From an uncultured Propionimicrobium sp. (GTDB taxonomy: Bacteria > Actinomycetota > Actinomycetes > Propionibacteriales > Propionibacteriaceae), in NCBI GenBank assembly GCA_946221385.1, contig CAMIGX010000011.1, positions 1 to 53,696 of the forward strand: DNA of 53,696 nucleotides. Direction: 5' to 3'. The notes below the pieces were generated by a model. The model did not search any database. It was not told the origin of the DNA and saw only the letters and a list, made by a program, of their open reading frames with translations. Made by a program: the position numbers and the translations under genes. Below, in pieces: positions 43,348 through 51,582 of this stretch; the stretch's first letter is position 1; each line of letters starts with the position of its first letter.

Positions 43348-44579
43348 TTGGCGTCCTGTTCCACAGCTTCAGGGGTCTGGCCGGCTGCGCCCATGTTCAG
43401 TTCGAGCTGTTCGTCGTCGATGAGCGCCGCCTCATCTTGCACACCCTCAATGTTCGCCAATGTTTCGGTCAGCGCCTCGACCAGGCGACCTTCGATCTCG
43501 GGCTGGCCGAGTTTGCGGATCAAGTCGAGGAAGAAGCCTTCGACGATCAACCGACGCGCAAGCTCCTCAGGGATGCCACGCGAACGCAAATAGAACAGCT
43601 GCTCATCATCGAAACGACCAGTCGAGCTGGAGTGACCAGCGCCGCGGATCTCGCCGGTCTCGATCTCGAGATTCGGCACCGAATCTGCCTGGCAGCCTTC
43701 GGTCAACATCAGGTTCTTGTTGGTCTCATAGGTCTCGATGTCGACGGCGACCTTGCGGATTACCACGTCACCGATCCACACCGAGTGCGCAGCCTTACCC
43801 TGCAGCGCGCCGCGATAGTCGACCAAGGACACGGTGTGTGGATGATTGTGGTCGACGAACATGCGGTGTTCGACGTGCTGGCCCGCGTCCACGAAATAGA
43901 TGCCCTGCTGGGTCAGCTCGCCACCAGTGCCGGTGTAGACGGCGCGCTCCACCAGGCGGACGTCACCACCACCGATGCTGGCTTGGAAAGTACGCACGTT
44001 GGCGTCGCGACCGACCTGGACGGAGACCTGCCCGGCATGCACCGCGCCAGCAGACCAGTCTTGCAGGCTGATCAGCTGCAGCTCAGCGCCGTCAGCGACC
44101 TGAATCTCGATCTTGGAGGCTAGCTCGCCGGCGCCGCGATGACGCAGCACCACGACTGAATTGGACTGCTGACCTGCCTTGATGATCAGGTGCGAGGCCT
44201 GTGCGGCGGCGCCTTGCACGTCAACGACCAGCGGCTCGCTGAGCTCGGCCTTGGCGGCGATCTCGATCAGATCAGCTTGCTCACCGAGCACCGCGTTGGC
44301 TGCGACGAGGTCGACGGGCGCGTCGAAGGACAGCTCGCGGGCTTGTGCCGCGGCGATCTTCGAATGCGTGGCACCGTCAGGCAGCTGCAGGCTCAGCTGG
44401 GCAGCATTGCGCGCCCGACCGTCCAGCACGGCAGCGAAACGATCCAGCGGAGTGAAGCGCCAGGTCTCTTCACGGCCGGTCGGCATGACGTGGTCGGCGT
44501 GCTGCCAGCTCGGCTCGGGGTGCAGATGGGATTTCAACTCGACGCTTTGGGTGTCGGCCGGTTCAGTGATGATGGTCAT
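43344..44579 (-). CDS. sufD: SufD, subunit of the SufBCD Fe-S scaffold
   Basis: SufD is the partner of SufB in the scaffold on which clusters are assembled; it is needed for iron entry. From ATG 44579, with AGGA ahead, the product is 411 residues. The beta-helix core is visible (SNSVVVLRHRGAGELAS, GGGDVRLVERAVYTGTGG), then HTVSLVDYRGALQGKAAHS. The C-terminal helical domain contains VPNLEIETGEIRGAGHSSSTGRFDDEQLFYL (in two pieces) and ARRLIVEGFFLDLIRKL. It lies 46 bases downstream of sufB and overlaps the Rieske gene. Confidence 0.95.
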   Translation of the reverse strand: MTIITEPADTQSVELKSHLHPEPSWQHADHVMPTGREETWRFTPLDRFAAVLDGRARNAAQLSLQLPDGATHSKIAAAQARELSFDAPVDLVAANAVLGEQADLIEIAAKAELSEPLVVDVQGAAAQASHLIIKAGQQSNSVVVLRHRGAGELASKIEIQVADGAELQLISLQDWSAGAVHAGQVSVQVGRDANVRTFQASIGGGDVRLVERAVYTGTGGELTQQGIYFVDAGQHVEHRMFVDHNHPHTVSLVDYRGALQGKAAHSVWIGDVVIRKVAVDIETYETNKNLMLTEGCQADSVPNLEIETGEIRGAGHSSSTGRFDDEQLFYLRSRGIPEELARRLIVEGFFLDLIRKLGQPEIEGRLVEALTETLANIEGVQDEAALIDDEQLELNMGAAGQTPEAVEQDAK

Positions 44580-44625
44580 GAATTCCTGTCCTCGATTTCG
44601 CAGTGGGATACGGGCTACGGGCCGC

Positions 44626-46056
44626 TTAGCCCACCGCGCCTTCCATCTGCAGCTCAATCAAGCGGTTCAATTCCAGCGCATATTCCATCGGCAGCTCACG
44701 CGCGATCGGCTCGACGAAGCCACGCACGATCATCGCAGCCGCCTCGTCCTCATTCAGGCCACGCTGCATCAGATAGAACAGCTGGTCTTCACTGATCTTC
44801 GAGACAGTCGCCTCGTGGGCCATTGAGACGTCCTCTTCGCGCACGTCGACGTAGGGATAGGTGTCGGTGCGCGAAACATTGTCGACCAGCAGCGCGTCAC
44901 ATTTAACCGAGGACGCCGAGTGCACCGCACCCGGCTGCACCTCGACCAGACCGCGATAGGACGAACGGCCACCGCCGCGCGAAACCGACTTCGAAACGAT
45001 CGTCGAACTCGTCCGCGGCGCCAGGTGCACCATCTTGGAGCCGGTGTCCTGATGCTGACCAGGGCCTGCAAAAGCGACCGAGAGCGTCTCGCCCTTGGCG
45101 TGTTCGCCCATCAGCCAGACCGCCGGGTACTTCATGGTGACCTTGGAGCCGATATTGCCGTCGACCCATTCCATGGTGCCGCCAGCCTGCACGGTGGCGC
45201 GCTTGGTCACCAGGTTGTAGACATTGGTCGACCAGTTCTGGATCGTCGAGTAGCGCACCCGGGCATCCTTCTTGACGACGATCTCGACCACCGCGGAGTG
45301 CAAGGAATCGGTCTTGTAGATCGGCGCGGTGCAGCCTTCGACGTAGTGGACGTGCGAGCCCTCGTCAGCGATGATCAGTGTCCGCTCGAATTGGCCCATG
45401 TTCTCGGTGTTGATCCGGAAATAGGCCTGCAGCGGAATGGTGACGTTGACGCCCGGCGGCACGTAAATGAACGAACCACCCGACCAGACGGCCGTGTTTA
45501 GCGCAGAGAACTTGTTGTCACCGGCTGGAATGACGGTGCCGAAATACTCTTCCATCAACTCCGGCACCTGCTGCAGCGCAGTGTCAGTGTCGAGGAAGAT
45601 GACGCCTTGGCGCTCGAGTTCCTCGTTGATCTTGTGGTAGACGACCTCAGACTCGTACTGTGCAGCAACGCCAGCGACCAGCCGCGCCTTCTCGGCTTCG
45701 GGGATGCCCAGCTTGTCGTAGGTGTTCTTGATGTCCTCGGGCAGGTCGTCCCAGGTCTGCGCCTGACGCTCAGTGGAGCGGACGTAGTACTTTATCTCGT
45801 CGAAATTAATCTCCGACAGATCAGCACCCCACTTGGGCATCGGCTTGCGCTCAAACAGCTGCAGCGCCTTGAGACGACGCTGCAGCATCCATTCCGGCTC
45901 GTTCTTGATCGCCGAGATGTCGCGGACGACTTCCTCGCTCAAGCCACGTCGGGCGTGGGCGCCGGCGACGTCCTCGTCATGCCAACCGAAGCGGTAGTTC
46001 GACAGTTGCTCGATCGCTTCGTCCTGGCTGACTTGCGCAGGCTGGGTTTGAGTCAT
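44626..46056 (-). CDS. sufB: SufB, core subunit of the Fe-S cluster scaffold
   Basis: SufB holds the nascent cluster. The 476-residue protein is highly conserved: YRFGWHDEDVAGAHARRGLS at the start, RLKALQLFERKPMPKWG, VVYHKINEELERQGVIFLD, EYFGTVIPAGDNKFSALNTA, then the beta-helix (IADEGSHVHYVEGCTAPIY with a candidate sulfur-accepting Cys, and SSVKCDALLVDN with the conserved Cys) and the helical C-terminus with EDQLFYLMQRGLNEDEA. ATG 46056 is the start. It is the second gene of the operon, 64 bases downstream of sufR. Confidence 0.97.
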   Translation of the reverse strand: MTQTQPAQVSQDEAIEQLSNYRFGWHDEDVAGAHARRGLSEEVVRDISAIKNEPEWMLQRRLKALQLFERKPMPKWGADLSEINFDEIKYYVRSTERQAQTWDDLPEDIKNTYDKLGIPEAEKARLVAGVAAQYESEVVYHKINEELERQGVIFLDTDTALQQVPELMEEYFGTVIPAGDNKFSALNTAVWSGGSFIYVPPGVNVTIPLQAYFRINTENMGQFERTLIIADEGSHVHYVEGCTAPIYKTDSLHSAVVEIVVKKDARVRYSTIQNWSTNVYNLVTKRATVQAGGTMEWVDGNIGSKVTMKYPAVWLMGEHAKGETLSVAFAGPGQHQDTGSKMVHLAPRTSSTIVSKSVSRGGGRSSYRGLVEVQPGAVHSASSVKCDALLVDNVSRTDTYPYVDVREEDVSMAHEATVSKISEDQLFYLMQRGLNEDEAAAMIVRGFVEPIARELPMEYALELNRLIELQMEGAVG

Positions 46057-46120
46057 CGCTCGCCTTTCTAGCTCGCTTTGTCTGTTTTCGGTCTAAGTCT
46101 GCTGTGGGCCGGCTATGGGC

Positions 46121-46867
46121 TTAGCCGACAGCTCGCATCGCAGCTGGGCCAGCGTCATCGCCGCTGGCGCGGACCTTCGGGTCAGGCAGTTTAGCTGAAG
46201 CATTGGTCACCACCCGCAAAACGCAGCTGTGCTGGCCTTGGGCAATCGTGTCGTGATCTTCGACCTCAGCACCAAGCAACTCAGCGATGATAGCGGCTTC
46301 GGCCTGGCAAAGCTCGGGATACTTGTTTGCGACCCGCACGATTGGGCAATGTCGCTGCTCGACGCTGATGTCATCACCGCACTCGATGCTGCTGGCGAAA
46401 TAGCCGGACGCGTCCAAGGCTTGCGTCAACGCTGCCACCGGAGTCAGTTCTGGATCTGCGGCGAGCCGCGCCTCGAAATCGTTGCGCACGCCGTCGAAAC
46501 GTGTCTCCGCGATGCGTCGAATCGCGTCCGGGCCGCCAGCTTTGATCAATTCCTCGATCGCGATCAACGCCAACTTGTCGTAACTCTGACCAAACGTGCC
46601 GCGTCCCCGGTTGGTGAGCTGATAAATCTTCGGTGGGCGACCCCTGCCTCGACCATCGGTCTGCTCCACTTCGACGCCTTCGATGAGCCCGTCAGCCTCT
46701 AGCATGCTCAGATGGCGCCGAATACCAGCCGAAGTGAGATCAAGAGCTGAACTGATTTCGTTGGTGGTCTTTGGCCCTTGCGCCAGCAAGAAGCCCAACA
46801 CCCGGTCGCGGGTACGTAGATCGTCCTCGGACCCGCCGGCATGCTGAGCAGTTTTCACAACAACCAT
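46121..46867 (-). CDS. sufR: SufR, iron-sulfur sensing transcriptional repressor of the SUF operon
   Basis: A 248-residue DNA-binding protein of the SufR/DeoR-like family, first gene of the SUF operon and its probable autorepressor. The winged-helix domain spans about residues 20-90 (RDRVLGFLLAQGPKTTNEIS, AGIRRHLSMLEADGLI), followed by GRGRPPKIYQLT. The C-terminal half holds cysteines for an Fe-S cluster: IECGDD, RHCPIV, ELCQAE and HSCVL. When the cluster is lost the operon would be derepressed. ATG 46867 with AGGA ahead is preferred to the TTG nine codons upstream. It is divergent from malE. Confidence 0.93.
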   Translation of the reverse strand: MVVVKTAQHAGGSEDDLRTRDRVLGFLLAQGPKTTNEISSALDLTSAGIRRHLSMLEADGLIEGVEVEQTDGRGRGRPPKIYQLTNRGRGTFGQSYDKLALIAIEELIKAGGPDAIRRIAETRFDGVRNDFEARLAADPELTPVAALTQALDASGYFASSIECGDDISVEQRHCPIVRVANKYPELCQAEAAIIAELLGAEVEDHDTIAQGQHSCVLRVVTNASAKLPDPKVRASGDDAGPAAMRAVG

Positions 46868-47083
46868 GTTCCTATATTTTTTGTCCGCATTCAAAGTATT
46901 TGGCGCGCGCTGATAAAGATTCGGACACGTCGGTGGCCTGATGCCCCCAATAGGGCGTAACGTATGGGAAGCATTACATTTTCGAGTTCAGCGACGTTGC
47001 TGAGCCCCATTTTGTAGTCGCCCAAATCGACCCCTCGGCATTTGATGCGCCGCGGGATCAGCACTCGGCAAAGGAGCATTTCA
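46868..47083. promoter_or_regulatory. Divergent control region between the SUF operon and malE
   Basis: This 216-base gap must carry the SUF promoter with its SufR site and the malEFG promoter. GTAACGTATGGGAAGCATTAC (positions 46958-46978) is an imperfect inverted repeat that could be a LacI-type sugar-regulator operator. I cannot identify the SufR site with confidence. No regulator gene for the sugar importer is in the window. Confidence 0.35.
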
Positions 47084-48337
47084 GTGAAGAAGACTCTAGC
47101 TGTGGCAGCGGCGCTGACCATGACGACCGCGCTGGCCTTGACCGGCTGTGGCGGCGGTGGCGAAACCAAACCGGAAAGCTCCGGCACGAGCAAGGGGTCG
47201 GCAGCCGCTGATGCGGGCAAGATCACCTTGTGGGTCGACACCAACCGGCAGCCCGCAATCGCCAAGATCGCAGAGAAGTTCAAGCAAGACACCGGCGTCA
47301 CCGTCGAATTGGTCGTCAAGGACAACTCTAAGATCGTCGACGATTTCACCACCCAGGCCCCTAGCGGCAACGGTCCAGACGCGATCATCCTGGCGCACGA
47401 CAATGTTGGTCGCCTGGTTCAAAATGGTGTCATCGAGGCCATTGAGCTGGGCGCGGTGGCCAGCAAGTTCCAGCCTGTCACCGTCAAGGCATTCACATTG
47501 GATGGCAAGGTCTACGGCCTGCCCTATGCCACCGAGAACCTGGCTTTGGTGCGTAACACCGATTTGGTCAAGCAGGCTCCGAAGACTTGGGACGAGGCTG
47601 TCGAGCTGGGCAAGGCTTCCGGCGCCGCGTACCCGATCTTGGTCGGCGGCGATGACTCGACCAAGGCGAGCCCGTACAACCTATACGCCTTCCAGCAGTC
47701 TTTCGGCGCCCCGGTCTTTTCGCTGGCCGCCGACGGCTCCTACGATCCGACGAAGATCGCTATGGGCGGTCAGCCTGGTGCGGACTTCGCCAACTGGGTG
47801 AGCGCGCAGGGCAAAGCCGGCATCCTGCGCTTGAGCATCGACAATGACGTTGCGATCAGCGAATTCACCGCCGGTAAGTCGCCTTACATCGTCACTGGCC
47901 CGTGGAACTTGGAGAAGATCAAGACCGCTGGCATCAAGTACGCGATCGATCCGATCCCAGCTGCTGGCCCGCAGGCTGCCGCGCCGTTCGTCGGCGTCCA
48001 GGGCATGGCGATGTCTGCGTACTCCAAGAACAAGATCGCTACGCAGAAGTTCCTGGCTGAGTACATGAGCCAAGAGTCGGTGCAGATGGACTTGTTCAAC
48101 GCCTTGCACCGTCCGCCGGCCTTGACTAGCGCTTTCGAGAAGGCCAAGTCGGACGCTGACGTGGCCGGCTTCGGTGCGGTCGGCGCTAAGGGCGTGCCGA
48201 TGCCGAACGTCCCGGCGATGAATGGCGTGTGGAACGACTGGGGCAATGCGCTGACTGAGATCGTCGAACAGAAGACCGCCAACCCGGCAGAGACCTGGCA
48301 GAAGATGGTCGACGCCCAACAGGCCAAGCTGAAGTAA
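47084..48337 (+). CDS. malE: Sugar (maltose-type) ABC transporter substrate-binding lipoprotein
   Basis: The extracellular binding protein of a carbohydrate importer, 417 residues. I chose GTG 47084 because AAAGGAG stands 7 bases ahead and the product then begins VKKTLAVAAAL, a signal peptide with the lipobox LTGC near residue 22. The mature part is MalE-like: ITLWVDTNRQPAIAKIAEKF, GPDAIILAHDNVGRLVQNGV, YGLPYATENLALVRNTDLV and PYIVTGPWNLEKIK. MalE-type proteins bind maltose and maltodextrins; other oligosaccharides are possible. It is followed by a strong hairpin and then malF. Confidence 0.9.
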   Translation: MKKTLAVAAALTMTTALALTGCGGGGETKPESSGTSKGSAAADAGKITLWVDTNRQPAIAKIAEKFKQDTGVTVELVVKDNSKIVDDFTTQAPSGNGPDAIILAHDNVGRLVQNGVIEAIELGAVASKFQPVTVKAFTLDGKVYGLPYATENLALVRNTDLVKQAPKTWDEAVELGKASGAAYPILVGGDDSTKASPYNLYAFQQSFGAPVFSLAADGSYDPTKIAMGGQPGADFANWVSAQGKAGILRLSIDNDVAISEFTAGKSPYIVTGPWNLEKIKTAGIKYAIDPIPAAGPQAAAPFVGVQGMAMSAYSKNKIATQKFLAEYMSQESVQMDLFNALHRPPALTSAFEKAKSDADVAGFGAVGAKGVPMPNVPAMNGVWNDWGNALTEIVEQKTANPAETWQKMVDAQQAKLK

Positions 48338-48368
48338 TTCAGGGTCGCTAACTAATTCCCCGCTGTAT

Positions 48369-48403
48369 CGCTGCCCGGCGGCGCCCTAGCCCGCCGGGCA
48401 GCG
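48369..48403 (+). terminator. 13-bp perfect hairpin between malE and malF
   Basis: CGCTGCCCGGCGG (48369-48381) pairs exactly with CCGCCGGGCAGCG (48391-48403) around a 9-base loop. It starts 32 bases after the malE stop and ends 27 bases before malF. There is no T-run. It probably acts as a partial terminator or 3' stabiliser giving more binding protein than permease, as the REP elements between malE and malF do in E. coli. Confidence 0.75.
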
Positions 48404-48430
48404 GCAGCTCAGCAACACCGGAGGGTCGCA

Positions 48431-50047
48431 TTGGCTACCAAGGCGCCGCTTGCTGACGGCAAGCTTGATCCCGATTCTCGGGAAGCGCGGGTCAAGTCCG
48501 CGCAAACTCAGTTCGCGCCGAAGTTGAGCGCGACGATAACCAAGATCGTCTTGCTCGGCTTATTCGACGCACTGATGATCTACACCCTAATGATGGCGAT
48601 CGGCGCCAAATCGTGGGTGCTATTGGTCTTAATAGCCGTTGTCACCTTGGCGGTCAACGTCATCTACCTGCCCCCCAACCGCATGCTGCCCGGCAAATAT
48701 TTAGCGCCCGGCATCATCTTTTTGATCATCTTCGCGGTCTCGGTGACGCTGTACACCGTCATCGTCTCGTTCACCAACTACGGTGATGGCCACAACTCAA
48801 CCAAACAGGACGCGATCGTCGCGATTCAAAAACAAAACCAGCAACGCGTCCAAGATTCCCCAGAATTTCCTGCTGCAGTGGCGACCAAGGACGGCGCCTT
48901 GTGGCTGCTGATCGTCGACCCGAGCACCGATCAGGTGCGGGCTGGCAGCGAGGAACGGCCACTCCAAGACGTCGATGACGCTGAGGTCGATTCACTCGGT
49001 CGACCCAAGGCGGCGCGCGGCTTCAATGTGCTGAGCTTCGCTGATATTTCCAGTCGTCAATCCGAGATCGCGGAGCTCTCCGTGCCGGTGTCTGAAGACA
49101 CTAACGAGGGCTTCCTGCGCACCACGACCGGCTCGGTGGCCTATCAATATCGCTCGACGATGCACTATGACAAGGACGCAGACACCTTCACCAGCCCAGA
49201 TGGCAAGACCTATCGCGATGGTGGGGCCGGTGCATATATCGACGACAATGGCAACCAGATCAACCCCGGCTGGCGGATCGGCGTCGGTTTCGACAACTAC
49301 AAGAGCGCCCTGACTGAGCCGTCCATCCGGGAGCCCTTCTTACGGGTGCTGGCCTGGACTTTCGCTTTTGCGATCTTGTCGGTGCTGACCACTTTCGCGC
49401 TCGGCTTGGGCTTGGCGATGGTCTTCAACGTCAAACTCTTCGGCCAACGCTTCTATCGCGTCATCATGATCTTGCCCTACGCGTTCCCGGCGATCATGAT
49501 GACGATGGTCTGGGCCGGTATGTTCAACCGCGACTTCGGCTTCATCAACCAGGTGCTATTCGGTGGTTCATCGATCCCCTGGCTGACCGACCCGTTCCTG
49601 GCTAAGGTCTCACTGTTGATCGTCAATTTGTGGCTCGGTTTCCCCTACCAGTTCCTGGTCGCGAGCGCTGCGCTGACGTCAATTCCGCATGACGTCGTTG
49701 AAGCCGCCGAGGTGGACGGCGCTACCAGTTGGCAGATCTTCCGCACCATCAAATTGCCGCTGCTGATGGTCTCGCTGGCGCCGCTGCTGATCAGCTCGTT
49801 CGCGTTCAACTTCAATAACTTCAACTTGGTCTACATGTTGACCAAGGGCGGCCCGCGGATGCTCGACACCAATCTGGATGTCGGATCCTCAGACATCTTG
49901 ATTTCAATGGTCTATAAGGTCGCCTTCGGTGACGCTAGCCGCCTGTACGGCCTAGGCAGCGCGTTCGCTGTGTTGATCTTCATCATCGTCGGCGTCATTT
50001 CGGCGATCGGCTTTAGGCAGACCCGCGCGTTGGAGGATTTGAACTGA
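48431..50047 (+). CDS. malF: Sugar ABC transporter permease, MalF type
   Basis: A 538-residue membrane permease, start TTG 48431 with GGAGGG ahead. Three hydrophobic segments lie near residues 35-110. A large extracellular domain of about 160 residues follows (equivalent to the MalF P2 domain), and the permease core begins near residue 305. The EAA loop that contacts the ATPase is VVEAAEVDGATSWQIFRTIKLPLL, read as EAAEVDGA followed by FRTIKLPLL. The protein ends with GFRQTRALEDLN. It overlaps malG (TGATG at 50045-50049). Length and domain plan match MalF and not the shorter generic sugar permeases. Confidence 0.92.
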   Translation: MATKAPLADGKLDPDSREARVKSAQTQFAPKLSATITKIVLLGLFDALMIYTLMMAIGAKSWVLLVLIAVVTLAVNVIYLPPNRMLPGKYLAPGIIFLIIFAVSVTLYTVIVSFTNYGDGHNSTKQDAIVAIQKQNQQRVQDSPEFPAAVATKDGALWLLIVDPSTDQVRAGSEERPLQDVDDAEVDSLGRPKAARGFNVLSFADISSRQSEIAELSVPVSEDTNEGFLRTTTGSVAYQYRSTMHYDKDADTFTSPDGKTYRDGGAGAYIDDNGNQINPGWRIGVGFDNYKSALTEPSIREPFLRVLAWTFAFAILSVLTTFALGLGLAMVFNVKLFGQRFYRVIMILPYAFPAIMMTMVWAGMFNRDFGFINQVLFGGSSIPWLTDPFLAKVSLLIVNLWLGFPYQFLVASAALTSIPHDVVEAAEVDGATSWQIFRTIKLPLLMVSLAPLLISSFAFNFNNFNLVYMLTKGGPRMLDTNLDVGSSDILISMVYKVAFGDASRLYGLGSAFAVLIFIIVGVISAIGFRQTRALEDLN

Positions 50048-51141
50048 TGAGCACCAACGACCCGAAAGATTTGACTGCACCCGATAGCGCCGCGCTGGGC
50101 CCGATCCAACAAGCTGCCCGCAGCGAAGCCGCGGACGATAACGTCGCGAACTCGCAGACTGCCACGCGCAACTATCGTCCAAATGAAGCCGCCGGTGTGC
50201 GCACCAAGCCCGGTAATGAACTGCAGACGCGCGAAGTGACCAGCGCGGACGGTTCGAAGATCGTCGTCACCGAGCAGGTCGCAGAGAATCCAGCAAAGAA
50301 TTTCCGACGCAACTGGTGGCGCCACCTGATTGGCATCGTGGCCTGCATTTGGGCGATTTTCCCGATCCTCTATGTGCTGTCGGCGTCCTTTGATCCGTCT
50401 GGCACCATGACGGGCTCCAATCGACTGTTCCGCTCGTTCAGTGTTGACAACTACGTCAAGCTCTTCGCCGACCCGCTGCGTCCCTACGGCAGGTGGTATT
50501 TGAACACCACGCTGCTGGCGATCTGCGTAGCGCTGCTGACGGTGTTGATGTCGGCGCTGGCCAGTTATGCGTTCTCCCGCTTCCGCTTCGCCGGACGACG
50601 AACCACGCTGCTGGGCTTGATGCTGATTCAGATGTTCCCGCAGCTATTGAACCTGGTCGCGATCTTCTTGCTGTTGACTGAGATGGGTCGCGTCATCCCC
50701 GCGATGGGTTTGGGTTCGCTGATCGCCTTGGGCTGCATGTACCTGGGTGGCGCGCTGGGCGCAAACACCTATCTGATGTACGGCTTCTTCAACTCGGTGC
50801 CGAAATCGATTGACGAAGCAGCCCGCGTCGACGGCGCCGGCCACGCCCGGATCTTCTTCCAGATTCTACTGCCCTTGGTGACACCCACCTTGGCGACGGT
50901 CGGCTTGCTGAGCTTCATCAACACCTTCAACGAGTACGCAATTGCCTCGGTGGTCGTCGGCAACGACCCGGCCAAGCAGACATTAGCGCTGGGCTTGTAC
51001 CAATACATTTCTGAAGAGACCAATACCAACTGGCCAATCTTCGCCGCCGGCGCCGTGCTGGCCTGCTTGCCGGTGTTGATCGTCTTCTTCTGGTTGCAGC
51101 GCTACCTGACCGAGGGCTTGACTAGCGGATCTGTGAAATAG
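50047..51141 (+). CDS. malG: Sugar ABC transporter permease, MalG type, with long N-terminal extension
   Basis: The second permease, 364 residues. Residues 1 to about 88 are hydrophilic and Ala/Asn/Thr rich (AARSEAADDNVANSQTATRN; TSADGSKIVVTEQVAENP) with no counterpart in E. coli MalG. The first membrane segment begins at LIGIVACIWAIFPILYVLSA. Further marks are NTTLLAICVALLTVLMSALA, SYAFSRFRFAGRR and the EAA loop DEAARVDGAGHARIFFQILLP. It ends with the MalG-like RYLTEGLTSGSVK. No ATPase gene accompanies malEFG, so a shared MsiK/MalK-type ATPase elsewhere is expected. No terminator is clear in the 129-base gap after it. Confidence 0.92.
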   Translation: MSTNDPKDLTAPDSAALGPIQQAARSEAADDNVANSQTATRNYRPNEAAGVRTKPGNELQTREVTSADGSKIVVTEQVAENPAKNFRRNWWRHLIGIVACIWAIFPILYVLSASFDPSGTMTGSNRLFRSFSVDNYVKLFADPLRPYGRWYLNTTLLAICVALLTVLMSALASYAFSRFRFAGRRTTLLGLMLIQMFPQLLNLVAIFLLLTEMGRVIPAMGLGSLIALGCMYLGGALGANTYLMYGFFNSVPKSIDEAARVDGAGHARIFFQILLPLVTPTLATVGLLSFINTFNEYAIASVVVGNDPAKQTLALGLYQYISEETNTNWPIFAAGAVLACLPVLIVFFWLQRYLTEGLTSGSVK

Positions 51142-51227
51142 GTTCGATCTAAGGGACGACTGGCCTCCTAAAAGTTTTCCACAGATTGATTTTGGGGGCT
51201 GTTCTAAACCTCGCACCAGGCTGACAA

Positions 51228-51249
51228 TTGTCGCATGTAGTTGTCGCAT
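51228..51249 (+). promoter_or_regulatory. Direct repeat of TTGTCGCAT before the WXG100-like gene
   Basis: TTGTCGCAT occurs at 51228-51236 and 51241-51249, 13 bases apart in the same orientation, 22-43 bases before the ATG at 51271. This is where a regulator could act on the three-gene cassette. A DnaA-like TTTTCCACA also lies at 51175-51183. Function of either is unproven. Confidence 0.3.
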
Positions 51250-51270
51250 TCATGGGCGGAGAAATCCAGG

Positions 51271-51582
51271 ATGAATCTCGAGTACCGAGTGAATCTGACG
51301 GAGTTGGCTAAGGCAGCCGACGACTTGCGCAAGGTCAGCGAGGACGTCGCTGATCAATGTTCGGGCGCAAACTTTTCGGCGTTCGAAGGTTGGGGTGGCG
51401 GTTTGGCTGCCTCGGCGGGCGCTCACTTCAATTCCATGATTCAACAAGCTCAGCGCGAGTTGACCGAACAGGGCATGTCCCATCCTGCGACCTTGGCCCT
51501 GATCGCCCGGAAGTTTGCCGCTCAAGAAGCTGACGCATCGCAGGCCATCAAGAGCTTTTTCGAGGGGCGGGTGGATCGATGA
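51271..51582 (+). CDS. Small WXG100/EspC-like protein, probable type VII secretion partner
   Basis: A 103-residue, almost fully helical protein. ATG 51271 has GGAG about 9 bases ahead; a TTG at 51241 is less likely. The pattern is a helical hairpin: helix 1 (about 7-32, LAKAADDLRKVSEDVADQ), a turn with W41-G42-G43, which fits the WxG motif, and helix 2 (about 45-100). FAAQE at 82-86 resembles the YxxxD/E export signal with Phe in place of Tyr. WXG100 and EspC-like proteins are exported as dimers by type VII (ESX) systems. It overlaps the next gene by ATGA, so the two are made together and probably form a complex. Confidence 0.7.
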   Translation: MNLEYRVNLTELAKAADDLRKVSEDVADQCSGANFSAFEGWGGGLAASAGAHFNSMIQQAQRELTEQGMSHPATLALIARKFAAQEADASQAIKSFFEGRVDR

